From the NCBI GenBank assembly GCA_029248665.1, contig JAQWIW010000016.1:62001-126000 (forward strand): a DNA stretch of 64,000 nt. Reading direction: 5' to 3'. Numbering within the stretch: the first letter of the stretch is position 1; each line of letters starts with the position of its first letter. Position numbers and translations under genes: made by a program. This document shows, one piece after another, positions 48,660 to 57,878 of the stretch. This DNA comes from Opitutia bacterium. GTDB taxonomy: Bacteria > Verrucomicrobiota > Verrucomicrobiia > Opitutales > Coraliomargaritaceae. Below the pieces are notes generated by a model that worked only from the letters and a program-made list of their open reading frames with translations, was not told the origin of the DNA and did not search any database.

Positions 48660-49028
48660 ATGAAAAATCAGGAAAAACTCATCATGGCAGGCAATAATCT
48701 AGAACTCACAAACTCTATTAAAACAGTGATAAAGGAAAAGACTGAAAAGCTATTTGAACATAATGAACACATAATACGAATGCGAGTTGAAGCTGAATAT
48801 GACCCGCATCAATCGTCTCACCAAAAAGAATATGTTGCTAAAGGCCATTTAGAAGTCAGGGGCAATGACCACAACGTATCCGCCGCATCCAATGATCTCT
48901 ACAAATCTATCGATCAAATGGTTTCTAAACTAGACCGCATGATGCGAAGACGAGCCCGGCTTCAACGCACTAAACGCAAAAGCCCTCACCCTATTGATAT
49001 TCCATCTTACATTCCTAAGGCGAGTTAA
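48660..49028 (+). CDS. hpf: Ribosome hibernation promoting factor (HPF/RaiA family)
   Basis: Small ribosome-associated protein that protects idle ribosomes in stationary phase. The 122-aa protein has the beta-alpha-beta-beta-beta-alpha fold: NNLELTNSIKTVIKEKTEKLF, then VRMRVEAEY-like RMRVEAEYDP, AKGHLEVRG, and YKSIDQMVSKLDRMMRRR. It has a basic tail of about 25 residues but lacks the long C-terminal dimerisation domain. The 297-bp region upstream (48363-48659) holds no gene I can support. A strong hairpin follows. Confidence 0.93.
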   Translation: MKNQEKLIMAGNNLELTNSIKTVIKEKTEKLFEHNEHIIRMRVEAEYDPHQSSHQKEYVAKGHLEVRGNDHNVSAASNDLYKSIDQMVSKLDRMMRRRARLQRTKRKSPHPIDIPSYIPKAS

Positions 49029-49061
49029 GACCCGCACAGTTTAAAAACACAGATACCCCAT

Positions 49062-49118
49062 GGGGACAATCAAGTCGTCGCTCTTGTGACACTTAAAACT
49101 TGATTGTCCCCTATTTTT
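49062..49118 (+). terminator. Strong hairpin terminator after hpf
   Basis: Perfect 14-base arms GGGGACAATCAAGT (49062-49075) and ACTTGATTGTCCCC (49098-49111), 22-base loop, then TATTTTTT (49112-49119). The loop is longer than usual. The bases CCCC at 49056-49059 could also pair with the GGGG of the first arm, which might give an alternative structure. Confidence 0.8.
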
Positions 49119-49133
49119 TATGATGATCAGAGC

Positions 49134-49493
49134 ATGCCAGCAAATTTTTACAGTCTACTACATATTACAGGAATACTCATGGTATTCATTGGATACGGTT
49201 CTCTAATCGGACTTGCCCTCTCAAAAACGGAAAACCCGGGAGTTAAAAAACTCGGAGCGATCACGAGCGGGATTGGATTAACTCTACTACTCGTAGCAGG
49301 CTTTGGACTGATTGCTAAAATGGGTTATAGCTACACTTCCACTTGGATTATTGTGAAAATGATTATTTGGGTGCTACTAGGTAGCTTAGTCGCTTTCATC
49401 AATCGCAAGCCAGAGTGGGCGAAAATTTTATGGTGGATCACTCTCCTACTTGGCTTCGTTGCCATATTAATGGTTTATTTTTTCAAATCTTAA
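49134..49493 (+). CDS. Small four-helix membrane protein
   Basis: The 119-aa protein starts at the ATG at 49134 (MPANFYSLLHITGILM), chosen because the earlier in-frame TTG lies in the terminator. Four hydrophobic helices fill most of its length (about residues 8-30, 41-62, 69-88, 95-117), with short polar turns including a basic NRKPEWAK loop. It resembles SirB-like or other small membrane families, but no functional residues are recognised. It stands alone between a terminator and tRNA-Arg. Confidence 0.75.
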   Translation: MPANFYSLLHITGILMVFIGYGSLIGLALSKTENPGVKKLGAITSGIGLTLLLVAGFGLIAKMGYSYTSTWIIVKMIIWVLLGSLVAFINRKPEWAKILWWITLLLGFVAILMVYFFKS

Positions 49494-49544
49494 AAGTTCT
49501 GCTTGAATTCTTTAAAAGGTCTGTCTTTATATCAATTTTTACAG

Positions 49545-49622
<78 letters not shown>

Positions 49623-49623
49623 T

Positions 49624-49649
49624 TTAATTTATAAATGTTTATAAATTAA
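49624..49649. repeat. Perfect 26-base AT-only inverted repeat after tRNA-Arg
   Basis: Arms TTAATTTATAAA (49624-49635) and TTTATAAATTAA (49638-49649) are perfectly complementary with a two-base centre. It starts two bases after the encoded CCA. Because it lacks G-C pairs and a U-tract it is a poor intrinsic terminator. It may be a tRNA-processing signal or a DNA binding site. Confidence 0.6.
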
Positions 49650-49787
49650 CATTAGACAATATGCTAAGATTCATGTTGTAGGTTTTAAAAGAATATTCTG
49701 GCTTAACCTAATCCAAGATTTTTCTCTCTTAGCCGCACTAGTCCCATGATTTCACTAGAAATAATGGCTTTCATTCAGTTTCATTAA

Positions 49788-49851
49788 AAAGGATCAAATC
49801 TTCATTACTGTTTGTTGAACATGAAGCTAAATTAAACTACTCTGATCCTTT
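49788..49851 (+). promoter_or_regulatory. Nested inverted repeats and candidate promoter before xylA
   Basis: Outer arms AAAGGATCA (49788-49796) and TGATCCTTT (49843-49851) enclose inner arms CTTCAT (49800-49805) and ATGAAG (49821-49826). A candidate promoter, TTGAAC (49815-49820) with 17-bp spacing to TACTCT (49838-49843), overlaps this region and would start the transcript about 15 bases before the ATG. The repeats could therefore be operator half-sites for XylR rather than RNA structure. Confidence 0.45.
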
Positions 49852-49866
49852 AAAAACTTAACATAT

Positions 49867-51171
49867 ATGGAATATTTTAATTGCCCTAAAATTCAGTACG
49901 AAGGTGCTGGTTCTAAAAACCCTTTTGCCTTTAAACATTATGATGCTGATGCAGTCATTGATGGTAAAACCATGAAGGAACATTTACGCTTTGCTGCTCC
50001 TTATTGGCACGTAATGAGAAATGCTCTTGCAGATCCTTTTGGTGAAGGAACGGCTGTGATGCCTTGGGATGATGGGACTAACTCTACTGAAAATGCGGTG
50101 AATCGAGTCGATGTCTTTTTTGAGTTTTTAGATAAAATGGGCATTGAATATTATTGCTGGCACGACCGTGATATCGCTCCTGAACTGAATAATCTTTCCG
50201 AGTCGAACAAAGCACTCGATGCAGTCGTGGCTAAACTTAAAGAAAAGCAAAAAGAAACTGGAGTGAAATTACTCTGGGGAACTGCCTGCTTATTTGCACA
50301 CCCAAGATACTCTCAAGGCGGGGCAACAACGCCCGATGCCAATGTATATGCCTATGCAGCCGCACAGGTTAAAAAAGCACTCGAATGCACCAAAGAGCTC
50401 GATGGCTTGGGATACACTTTCTGGGGTGGTCGTGAAGGCTATTCAACACTCTTGAATACCAACATGAAAAGAGAGCTCGATCACTTAGCCAACTTCTTAC
50501 ATATGGCAGTCGATCACGCAAAGAAAATTGGATTTGACGGACCTTTTTATATTGAGCCAAAACCAAGAGAGCCATCCACGCATCAATATGATTCTGATTC
50601 AGCAGCCTGCTTGAACTTTCTAAGAGAATACAATTTACTCGATCACTTTTATTTAAACATCGAAACGAATCACGCAACACTAGCGGGTCACACAATGGAG
50701 CACGAACTCACGGTGGCACTCAATGCAGATCGTCTTGGAAGTATTGATGCTAACCAAGGTGATGAACTGATTGGCTGGGATACCGATCAATTCCCTACTG
50801 ATATTTATCTCACTACTCAAGTGATGCTTAAAGTCCTAGAAATGGGAGGCTTCAAAACAGGTGGATTAAATTTTGACGCGAAGAGACGCAGAGAGTCACA
50901 CGACCCAATCGATCTGATTCATGCTCATGTTGGCGGAATGGATGCCTTTGCTCGTGGATTAAAAATTGCTCATGCCATTCGTGAAGATGGTCGCCTAACT
51001 AATTTCGTGAAAGAGCGCTATGCTTCTTTTGACACTGGAATTGGAGCGGAGATTGATGCAGGCAAAGTTGATTTTGAAACTTTGGAAAAATATGCACTCA
51101 ATCAAAACGAACCAAAGATTGCCAGTGGCCAGCAAGAGATGCTCGAAAACTTAATAAACGAATTTATCTAA
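49867..51171 (+). CDS. xylA: Xylose isomerase
   Basis: Converts D-xylose to D-xylulose, the first step of bacterial xylose use. The 434-aa protein is of the longer class II type. Metal and catalytic sequences are visible: [12 protein letters not shown] near residue 100 with the catalytic His, FWGGREGY near 184, [16 protein letters not shown], the [17 protein letters not shown] region, and [21 protein letters not shown] in pieces. The xylulokinase gene follows six bases later. Control by the XylR-type gene at 61091 is likely. Confidence 0.97.
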   Translation: MEYFNCPKIQYEGAGSKNPFAFKHYDADAVIDGKTMKEHLRFAAPYWHVMRNALADPFGEGTAVMPWDDGTNSTENAVNRVDVFFEFLDKMGIEYYCWHDRDIAPELNNLSESNKALDAVVAKLKEKQKETGVKLLWGTACLFAHPRYSQGGATTPDANVYAYAAAQVKKALECTKELDGLGYTFWGGREGYSTLLNTNMKRELDHLANFLHMAVDHAKKIGFDGPFYIEPKPREPSTHQYDSDSAACLNFLREYNLLDHFYLNIETNHATLAGHTMEHELTVALNADRLGSIDANQGDELIGWDTDQFPTDIYLTTQVMLKVLEMGGFKTGGLNFDAKRRRESHDPIDLIHAHVGGMDAFARGLKIAHAIREDGRLTNFVKERYASFDTGIGAEIDAGKVDFETLEKYALNQNEPKIASGQQEMLENLINEFI

Positions 51172-51177
51172 GTTCTG

Positions 51178-52731
51178 ATGGCGTATTCCTTAGGCATTGA
51201 TGGATCGACTCAAAGTATGTCGGCGATCGTTATCGATTTAGATAAGGGCGATGTCGTTTGCGAATGTGCAATCAATTTCGGAGAACGGCTTCCACAGTAT
51301 AATTCCCCTAATGGATTTTTCAACGGAGAGTCTTCAAACGAGGTATATTCTGACCCGCTTATGTGGTTGGATGCGATTGATTTACTCTTTGAGGAGCTAA
51401 AGGAATTATGTGACCTCAGTAAAGTCGAAGCTATCTCTGGTGCAGGCCAACAACATGGTTCAGTATATCTCAATGCTCAGTGGCTCAAGGCAATAAGCCA
51501 TTTAGATTCTGAGAAAACCTTATCTAAGCAAATAAAGCCGTGTTTAAGTCGTCCGCATTCGCCGATTTGGATGGATACTTCCACCACGCTCGAATGCCAA
51601 GAAATTACCCAAGCTCTAGGCGGCAACGATATCATTTGCCAAAAATCAGGTTCAGTCGCCATTGAGCGTTTCACGGGCCCGCAAATACGTCGTTTCTACA
51701 AGACTTCCCTCGAAGCCTATCCTAATACGGCAAGAATTCATCTAGTCAGTTCTTTCCTTTGTTCGATCTTTTCTGGGCAAGACGCCCCTATCGATACAGG
51801 CGATGGTGCTGGTATGAATTTGATGAATCTAAAATCGAATACTTGGGACGATGATTTAGTTCATGCAACGGCTCCAAATCTTTTAGATAAACTACCCGAT
51901 ATTGTTCAAGGGGAGACAATTGTAGGAAAGATTTCAGATTACTTTGTCAAAAAATATGGTTTTTCTGAGAAAGTTTCCGTAGTGGTATTCACTGGAGATA
52001 ACCCAAGTAGCCTTGTTGGAACTGCAGCAAGTACCCCTAGTAAAACAGTTATTTCTTTAGGCACTTCAGATACTTTTTTTGCGGCTATGCCAAGTACAGT
52101 ATCAGACCCTAACGGATTCGGTCATGTTTTTGGGAACCCCAGTGGAGGATCGATGTCTCTCCAATGCTTTTTAAATGGCTCACTCGCTCGTGAATACGTA
52201 AAAGATAAATATGAATACTCATGGGATCAGTTTACAGATGCCCTTTCGGAAACACCTCCCGGATGCAATGGCAATTATATGCTACCTTTCTTTAGCCCCG
52301 AGATCAGCCCACTGTATAATGGCAATGGCCCCGTACTCAAAGGCACTAGTATTTTCGAAAATTGGCGTAGTCCTAAGCTTGCAATTCGTGCCTGTATTGA
52401 AGGCCAATTTATGAATATGAAAGTGCATACTGATTGGATGCAAATGGTGCCAGAAATCATTTATGTCACAGGAGGTGCTTCAAAAAACACCACCATTATT
52501 CAAATCCTTTCGGACATCTTTCAAGCAGATGTACAAAGACTTGAAGTCAGTGGTTCGGTTGCACTTGGTGGTGCGATCCGAGCAGCCCAGCATTGTTTAA
52601 ATCACTCTTTAGAGTCATTAGAAGCAAGTTTCTGCAGTAATAGTTCAGAAGTGATTAAGCCAAATGAATCACATAAAGAGCTATACACAAAGGCCATCGA
52701 AGAAATTGAATCGATGCTTTTAGTACTTTAA
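51178..52731 (+). CDS. xylB: Xylulokinase
   Basis: FGGY-family sugar kinase that makes xylulose 5-phosphate for the pentose phosphate pathway. The 517-aa protein has the N-terminal SLGIDGSTQSMSAIVIDL, the substrate-contacting SGAGQQHGSVYL, the catalytic Asp region in DTGDGAGMNLMNL, and nucleotide-binding VISLGTSDTFFAA and YVTGGASKNTTI. It follows xylA by six bases, so they form an operon. Two structured non-coding elements follow it. Confidence 0.95.
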   Translation: MAYSLGIDGSTQSMSAIVIDLDKGDVVCECAINFGERLPQYNSPNGFFNGESSNEVYSDPLMWLDAIDLLFEELKELCDLSKVEAISGAGQQHGSVYLNAQWLKAISHLDSEKTLSKQIKPCLSRPHSPIWMDTSTTLECQEITQALGGNDIICQKSGSVAIERFTGPQIRRFYKTSLEAYPNTARIHLVSSFLCSIFSGQDAPIDTGDGAGMNLMNLKSNTWDDDLVHATAPNLLDKLPDIVQGETIVGKISDYFVKKYGFSEKVSVVVFTGDNPSSLVGTAASTPSKTVISLGTSDTFFAAMPSTVSDPNGFGHVFGNPSGGSMSLQCFLNGSLAREYVKDKYEYSWDQFTDALSETPPGCNGNYMLPFFSPEISPLYNGNGPVLKGTSIFENWRSPKLAIRACIEGQFMNMKVHTDWMQMVPEIIYVTGGASKNTTIIQILSDIFQADVQRLEVSGSVALGGAIRAAQHCLNHSLESLEASFCSNSSEVIKPNESHKELYTKAIEEIESMLLVL

Positions 52732-52744
52732 TTAAAGGTCACTA

Positions 52745-52776
52745 AGCTCAGTGAATCGATCAATTGATCGAGAGCT
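52745..52776. repeat. Palindrome downstream of xylB
   Basis: The 16-base perfect palindrome TCGATCAATTGATCGA (52756-52771) is flanked by shorter inverted arms AGCTC (52745-52749) and GAGCT (52772-52776). It lies 25 bases after the xylB stop. It may be a transcription factor site or an mRNA 3'-end hairpin; there is no T-run. Confidence 0.5.
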
Positions 52777-52867
52777 ATGACTAATCATTCTGAATCGAGA
52801 TATTTCCGACCGAGCTATTCTTAATGTCACCAATGTGAGACCTGCAAGACTGGGCCTTGAGCTACCC

Positions 52868-52904
52868 AAAAAAGAAGCACCCTCTTTAAGAGGATGCTTC
52901 TTTT
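52868..52904 (-). terminator. Terminator between xylB and the TonB receptor gene, probably bidirectional
   Basis: Arms AAAAGAAGCA (52870-52879) and TGCTTCTTTT (52895-52904) with inner CCTCTT/AAGAGG pairs form a long GC-containing stem. On the minus strand it is followed by a run of six T, making a strong terminator for the receptor gene. On the plus strand four T follow, so it may also stop xylAB transcripts. Confidence 0.85.
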
Positions 52905-52934
52905 GATAAATTCACGCGATTATGCTTAGTAGAA

Positions 52935-55900
52935 TTAGAAATAGAATCCTGCTGAAAGGACAATATTTCTACCTTCCGTGTAACGAGCATTATTTAGACC
53001 TGTACTGATTAAGTCTCTGCTATTGAAAATATTATTCACATTTAATTGTAGAACGGTCCAAGGATGATGCTTTTTAAGCTTTCCAGACCATTTAACAAAA
53101 ATATCTGTCTTTAATTGGTCTTCCAGCCAGAGAGTATTGAATGTAGGTTCAAGAATTATTTGCTCACTGCCTGAAGATTGAGGATCATCGACGGCTACGG
53201 GGATATAATCTGCTTGGCTATCTCCATCTTGGTCTGTGAAATAATGGCTTAACAATGCTGCCGAACGATATTTCTGATTCATGCCAATAGAGGTACCTTT
53301 GAGTCGACCTTGCTTGAAATTATATTTCAACGTAAAGTTGATATTATGATCCGATGTTCCAGCCGTGGGCAATCCCTCTAAAGCATCTAATGCTGATTTT
53401 AAAACCGTTGTTTCTAAGTAAGCATAGCCTAAAAATAAAGATAAATTTGGTGTCGGGTTATAGTAAAGGTCTAACTCTAAGCCTTCACTGCGAACCTCTT
53501 CATCGGCTACACGAAAGCCCTTTGGATTAAAGACCGCTCTAATTAATTCAACATCTTCTCCATCGACTTTTGCTGTTTGAGGATTTCCAAATCGATCCAC
53601 ATAATAATAAAAATCATAGATTTCGCTAGGAAGATATCCATTGTCGTAAGCTTCGGTCCGGATAGATCCATTTGCATTCTTCGCTGGATACAATGATGTT
53701 AACATCGGCCAACTAATGTTCTGCCTTTGCTCATTTTTCTTATCAATACTGAAGACGGTTAATTGCCCATTGAGCACATTATCTGGAGTGCTCATTTTAA
53801 AGCCAATTTCTTTACCTTTTCCAGTTTCAGGGGGTGTGATATCGCCAAATACATCAAATTGGAATCCATTGGGCGAAATTACTGACTCAGAATAATTACC
53901 GAAAATCGCTAGATTTTGTGTGAACCAATATAAGCCACCAATCGAAGGTGAATAAATCGTCTCATCGTATTTTTGGCTTTTGATTTCTAAATTAGCACCC
54001 AAATCTTCTTTGGTATTGTCGACCGCTCTGAGAGTGAATCTTGAATATTCACTCTGCGTTTCAATTGAATCACGGCGAACGCCAATCAATGTACGAAGCT
54101 TACCATTTAAATACGATCCAGATGCAGCAAACCATAGTCCTTGGGAATCAACGGTTGCATCTGCCTGATATACTTTCTGCCATTCAGCGACATTGGATAC
54201 GCCGAGTGGGATTTTCGTGTTGGTGATTAGGTTGGGTGCTCCACTTAATTCCTGCCCCTCAATGATTGCATTGAAATAGGCACTATCACCTTCTGTCCCG
54301 TTCATGACATTATATAAGAGTACATAATCTGAAAGAATATCATCTCTTAAGTAAAGATTTTCAGCATCACCCCAAGCACGAGCAAATAAACTCACTTGTT
54401 GTTCTTCAGAGCGACTGGCTTCTCGATGATCCAAATCAATCCCGAACAAGAATTGCTGTTTCCCAGGAATGAAGTCCATCTCTTCATTATAATTGAAAGT
54501 GATTCTAGCGGATTGATTCGTATCCTTATTACTCGACTTCTTCCATTGTCTCTTAATAAAAGGTTCTAACATTTCAACTGCGGAAGAAGAGATTGATGGC
54601 ATAGCGGCATCGCGTACCCCATCATCATCAATATCAACAAATTCACTCTCCTCATCTAAATAATCTTCATCTTCAAGTACTGCGTCTAACTTCAAAATCA
54701 GTCCTGGTTGAATATAATCTTTCCACATCCATGAATAGTCTAGTGATTCATGTAATTCGTATTTAAAGAAATCGGCAATCTTACTAGTGGCATCCCAAAA
54801 TTCATTATCACTATCGGGATCACCGACTTCGTTTACCAGTATATCATAAACTTTTTTTGCAATGGCTCGTTTCTGTAGCTCAACTTCATCTGGATCATTT
54901 CCATCTACCTTATTATCAAATACATTAGTAGCCAATCCACTGATCTCCACACCAGGCAGAGTATTCATATCACGGATTTGACCATTTAATCCAGCAATCA
55001 ACCAAGTAGGAATCGAATCGTAAATTAATTTTTCGCCGTCTTCAGTTAAAGCAAAGTCTTCTGATGTAATGTCAAAAAATATACCATTTTCTGGATCAAT
55101 GGGGATAGGGTTATCGATAAAATTATTATAAAAAGAATTTTCAAAATCTAAAGTTTCGTAAAGCTCCCCGGTGCGTGCTTCTTTTTCTGCGAAATCTTCT
55201 GGAGTGGCGTAGTCTTGAAGCTGTGTTCGATATGTTGAGACATCTACAAAGCGATCCAAATTGAACAATTCACTGATTGCCTTACCTGCAGGTGCGGATT
55301 GCTCACCGTCCGTTAAGACATTATAAAAAATATCACCTAATGCCTGACCACCACCTGATGGAACATTACCCCAAGCGTATCCATAATCACTTCCATAATT
55401 AGGGTGGCTTTGTTTTAAGAAATCTTGGACTCGTCCACCAAATTTTCCTAATTCATAAAATTTTTCTAATTGCGTTTCTGCATCAGAGATATCGAGGAAG
55501 TTATCGACAAAATAATCAATCATTTCATCGTTAGTGATAGCATTATCGTTATTACTATCTGCATTGACGTCGCCAAATGCCTGAAGGTTAACATTTCCTG
55601 TCCAATTAGCTGCTACTGCTGTTTTTAAATCCGCGCGAATAGTTTCAATACCCTTAGTTTCAATTGTATCTAAGATAAGATGGGCGTAATTTGCATTAGT
55701 TAAATCAACCAACACACTTTCGTAGGGAGATTGGATACCCTCATTAATAGGATTCGCATTATATTCATTAAGTGACCGAAGTGTAGGAAAGCGAACGGTA
55801 GTACCATAACCTGATGAAAAATTAAGTTGGTTAGCTGACCATCCAGAAGACAGTTGATTGTCCACAAGGTCTTCAAAAGCAAGTGCGACTTTCACGCTAA

Positions 55901-57344
55901 AATTATCGGAAAAAGAATGCTCTAGATCAGCTAAGACATAATCAAAACTTTTTCTAGAGTACGAATCTGGACCGAATCCAGTTCCTGAGTTTGAGTAATC
56001 AATCCCCCTAAAGAGATTTCGAATATCTTCCCGACTATCAATATAATCAGGAACTAAAGGACCACCGGAAGGTGTGATTCCCCAAATATTAGGATTATTG
56101 GATCGTGTCATCAACCCACCGTAAGCGTAATCAGAATCATTGTAGATGCCGTCTTGATTGATGTCAGCATCCACTCCTAGTGAATTTTCAATTGGCTCAC
56201 TACCTCTATCGATAATGCCATCTCCTGGAGCTAACACATAATTGGTTTCCCCTGGATCCCATATACCATTTCCATTCGTAGCCGCTGAACTACCATCGGC
56301 TTGAGCATCAATCACCCAAACATCGCTGGTATCATAGCGACCATTACCATTCCAATCTGTATAATTGCGCTCTACTCTATTATCATTATTTACGTCTATA
56401 AAGCCATATATCCCATTCAGTTCCCCTTCTGGGTCTGCATATATTGAATCGTAATTTTGCCCATCAAATTGATTCACATTTGAATAATTAATAATTTCTT
56501 GTAAAAACTCATCACTGATTAAGTCAGCTAATTTGGGATCAGCGACTATTCCATTAGGAAGCCCTGTAGGGCTTGACCCTACTTTGAAGGTACCACCAAT
56601 CAAAGAACGTTCAGAAACTCCGGTTTCCAAATGTAATCTAAGCCGAGTTTTCGGGCTGATGTTATGCATCAACTCAAGGGTACCACCGGTGAATGATTGA
56701 TATTTATAATTGGCATCAAACTCTCTGTGCTTATCCACAAACATAAAACGAGCTGCCGTATTATCTCCTAACACGCTATTTACGTCGTAGCTAAATTTAT
56801 GCCAATCCTTGTCACCGATTTCAATAGCCACACTTGCTTTGTCTTTATTGAGATTAGCCGTTTTAGAAATTACGTTCACCTTACCTCCGGGATCTGCTTG
56901 CCCATAGATCAAACTATTCGCACCGCGAATAATATCAGAACGTCCTACGTTGTACCAATCTAAGGGCGAATATCTAGGCATGAATTCATACAACTGATTC
57001 TTAGTTAATAATCCTCTGAAACGAATTTCTTGATTATTATAAACATTCCCTTCTGCTTCGATACTAGGCACGAAATTACCCAAGTCTTCCAAGGTTTTCA
57101 TTTTAAAATCCTCAATCATTTCCGCATTCACAGTGGAAATGGTCATGGGGATATTTTTCGTCAATTCATTAGTACGAGTACCCGCTAATGTATTCGCAGA
57201 ATAGTAACCTTTGTCATCGTCATCCGTGACCACAAAATCGGGTAAAATATAAAATTCTTCTTCGCCATTTTCATTTCCTTGGAGAAGGAGAGAACTGACA
57301 AAACATAATGATAAAACAATATAGGGGTAGGCTTTAAGATGCAT
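52935..57344 (-). CDS. Very large TonB-dependent outer-membrane receptor with Ca-type insertions
   Basis: At 1469 aa this is nearly twice the length of common TonB receptors. After a signal peptide comes an acidic stretch (DDDDKGYYSANTLAGTRTNE), typical of Opitutia receptors, then the plug (about residues 60-170, with EIRFRGLLTKN and ADPGGKVNVISK), then the barrel ending LSAGFYF. Extracellular insertions include Asp/Asn-rich loops resembling calcium-binding or dockerin-like repeats: DVNNDNRVERNY (about 316), NGNGRYDTSDVW (about 335), NGNGIWDPGE (about 360), DINQDGIYNDSDY (about 395), and shorter ones near 595, 905 and 1372. Its place beside xylAB suggests xylo-oligosaccharide uptake, but the substrate is inferred only from context. 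Confidence 0.92.
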   Translation of the reverse strand: MHLKAYPYIVLSLCFVSSLLLQGNENGEEEFYILPDFVVTDDDDKGYYSANTLAGTRTNELTKNIPMTISTVNAEMIEDFKMKTLEDLGNFVPSIEAEGNVYNNQEIRFRGLLTKNQLYEFMPRYSPLDWYNVGRSDIIRGANSLIYGQADPGGKVNVISKTANLNKDKASVAIEIGDKDWHKFSYDVNSVLGDNTAARFMFVDKHREFDANYKYQSFTGGTLELMHNISPKTRLRLHLETGVSERSLIGGTFKVGSSPTGLPNGIVADPKLADLISDEFLQEIINYSNVNQFDGQNYDSIYADPEGELNGIYGFIDVNNDNRVERNYTDWNGNGRYDTSDVWVIDAQADGSSAATNGNGIWDPGETNYVLAPGDGIIDRGSEPIENSLGVDADINQDGIYNDSDYAYGGLMTRSNNPNIWGITPSGGPLVPDYIDSREDIRNLFRGIDYSNSGTGFGPDSYSRKSFDYVLADLEHSFSDNFSVKVALAFEDLVDNQLSSGWSANQLNFSSGYGTTVRFPTLRSLNEYNANPINEGIQSPYESVLVDLTNANYAHLILDTIETKGIETIRADLKTAVAANWTGNVNLQAFGDVNADSNNDNAITNDEMIDYFVDNFLDISDAETQLEKFYELGKFGGRVQDFLKQSHPNYGSDYGYAWGNVPSGGGQALGDIFYNVLTDGEQSAPAGKAISELFNLDRFVDVSTYRTQLQDYATPEDFAEKEARTGELYETLDFENSFYNNFIDNPIPIDPENGIFFDITSEDFALTEDGEKLIYDSIPTWLIAGLNGQIRDMNTLPGVEISGLATNVFDNKVDGNDPDEVELQKRAIAKKVYDILVNEVGDPDSDNEFWDATSKIADFFKYELHESLDYSWMWKDYIQPGLILKLDAVLEDEDYLDEESEFVDIDDDGVRDAAMPSISSSAVEMLEPFIKRQWKKSSNKDTNQSARITFNYNEEMDFIPGKQQFLFGIDLDHREASRSEEQQVSLFARAWGDAENLYLRDDILSDYVLLYNVMNGTEGDSAYFNAIIEGQELSGAPNLITNTKIPLGVSNVAEWQKVYQADATVDSQGLWFAASGSYLNGKLRTLIGVRRDSIETQSEYSRFTLRAVDNTKEDLGANLEIKSQKYDETIYSPSIGGLYWFTQNLAIFGNYSESVISPNGFQFDVFGDITPPETGKGKEIGFKMSTPDNVLNGQLTVFSIDKKNEQRQNISWPMLTSLYPAKNANGSIRTEAYDNGYLPSEIYDFYYYVDRFGNPQTAKVDGEDVELIRAVFNPKGFRVADEEVRSEGLELDLYYNPTPNLSLFLGYAYLETTVLKSALDALEGLPTAGTSDHNINFTLKYNFKQGRLKGTSIGMNQKYRSAALLSHYFTDQDGDSQADYIPVAVDDPQSSGSEQIILEPTFNTLWLEDQLKTDIFVKWSGKLKKHHPWTVLQLNVNNIFNSRDLISTGLNNARYTEGRNIVLSAGFYF

Positions 57345-57379
57345 AGGATAGTTGAGTAGTAAAAAAATCAGAATAACCC

Positions 57380-57408
57380 ATTATACGAAGTATGAATTCG
57401 TTAATCAA
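57380..57408 (-). promoter_or_regulatory. Sigma70-type promoter of the TonB receptor gene
   Basis: On the minus strand TTGATT (57403-57408) and a perfect TATAAT (57380-57385) are exactly 17 bp apart. The start site would lie near 57373, giving a leader of about 29 bases. The spacer contains a short dyad ACGAA...TTCGT that may bind a regulator. Confidence 0.65.
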
Positions 57409-57468
57409 CAGTTCAAAATGACTCTTTAATTACATTTTATGAAACTAGATCACTAATATGCAAGCGTC

Positions 57469-57504
57469 GAAAAAAAAGCCCAATAAGCACTAATGGCTTA
57501 TTGG
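57469..57504 (-). terminator. Intrinsic terminator after the EF-hand gene
   Basis: On the minus strand CCAATAAGC (57496-57504) pairs with GCTTATTGG (57480-57488) around a seven-base loop, followed by a GC and a run of T (57471-57477 region). It stops transcription of the EF-hand gene before the receptor promoter. Confidence 0.8.
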
Positions 57505-57539
57505 ACTGAAAATTAAAAAAATAAGATTTTAGGAATAAT

Positions 57540-57794
57540 TTATTTAGAAGCTAAAAATTCTTCTAAAGTAATTCCTCCATCTTTATTTTTATCGTGGTAT
57601 TTGAAGAATTTTTGACTTTCATCTTCTGATTTACCCCACTTAGCCCTTACTGCTACGTACTCATCAAGAGAAATGACACCGTCAGAGTTTTGATCAAATG
57701 ATTTTTTGAACCGTTTGATTTTAGCATCATTTGCAAAGAGTCCCATGGGGGCTAAAAAAGAAATAATGAGAATGGATAATAATATATTTTTCAT
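57540..57794 (-). CDS. Small secreted EF-hand calcium-binding protein
   Basis: The 84-aa protein has a signal peptide (MKNILLSILIISFLAPMGLFA) and two clear EF-hand loops, D34-E45 (DQNSDGVISLDE) and D68-E79 (DKNKDGGITLEE). It is probably a periplasmic or extracellular calcium-binding factor. In the second loop, DKNKDGGITLEE keeps all the expected ligand positions. It has its own terminator, and its position beside a receptor with Ca-type loops suggests cooperation, but no partner is proven. Confidence 0.88.
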   Translation of the reverse strand: MKNILLSILIISFLAPMGLFANDAKIKRFKKSFDQNSDGVISLDEYVAVRAKWGKSEDESQKFFKYHDKNKDGGITLEEFLASK

Positions 57795-57878
57795 GATTAA
57801 TAATTGAATAGGTTGGGCTAAAATTGTATTTAATGCTGTTAGGCTTATGATTAATTACAATAAAATTTAAGATGAATA

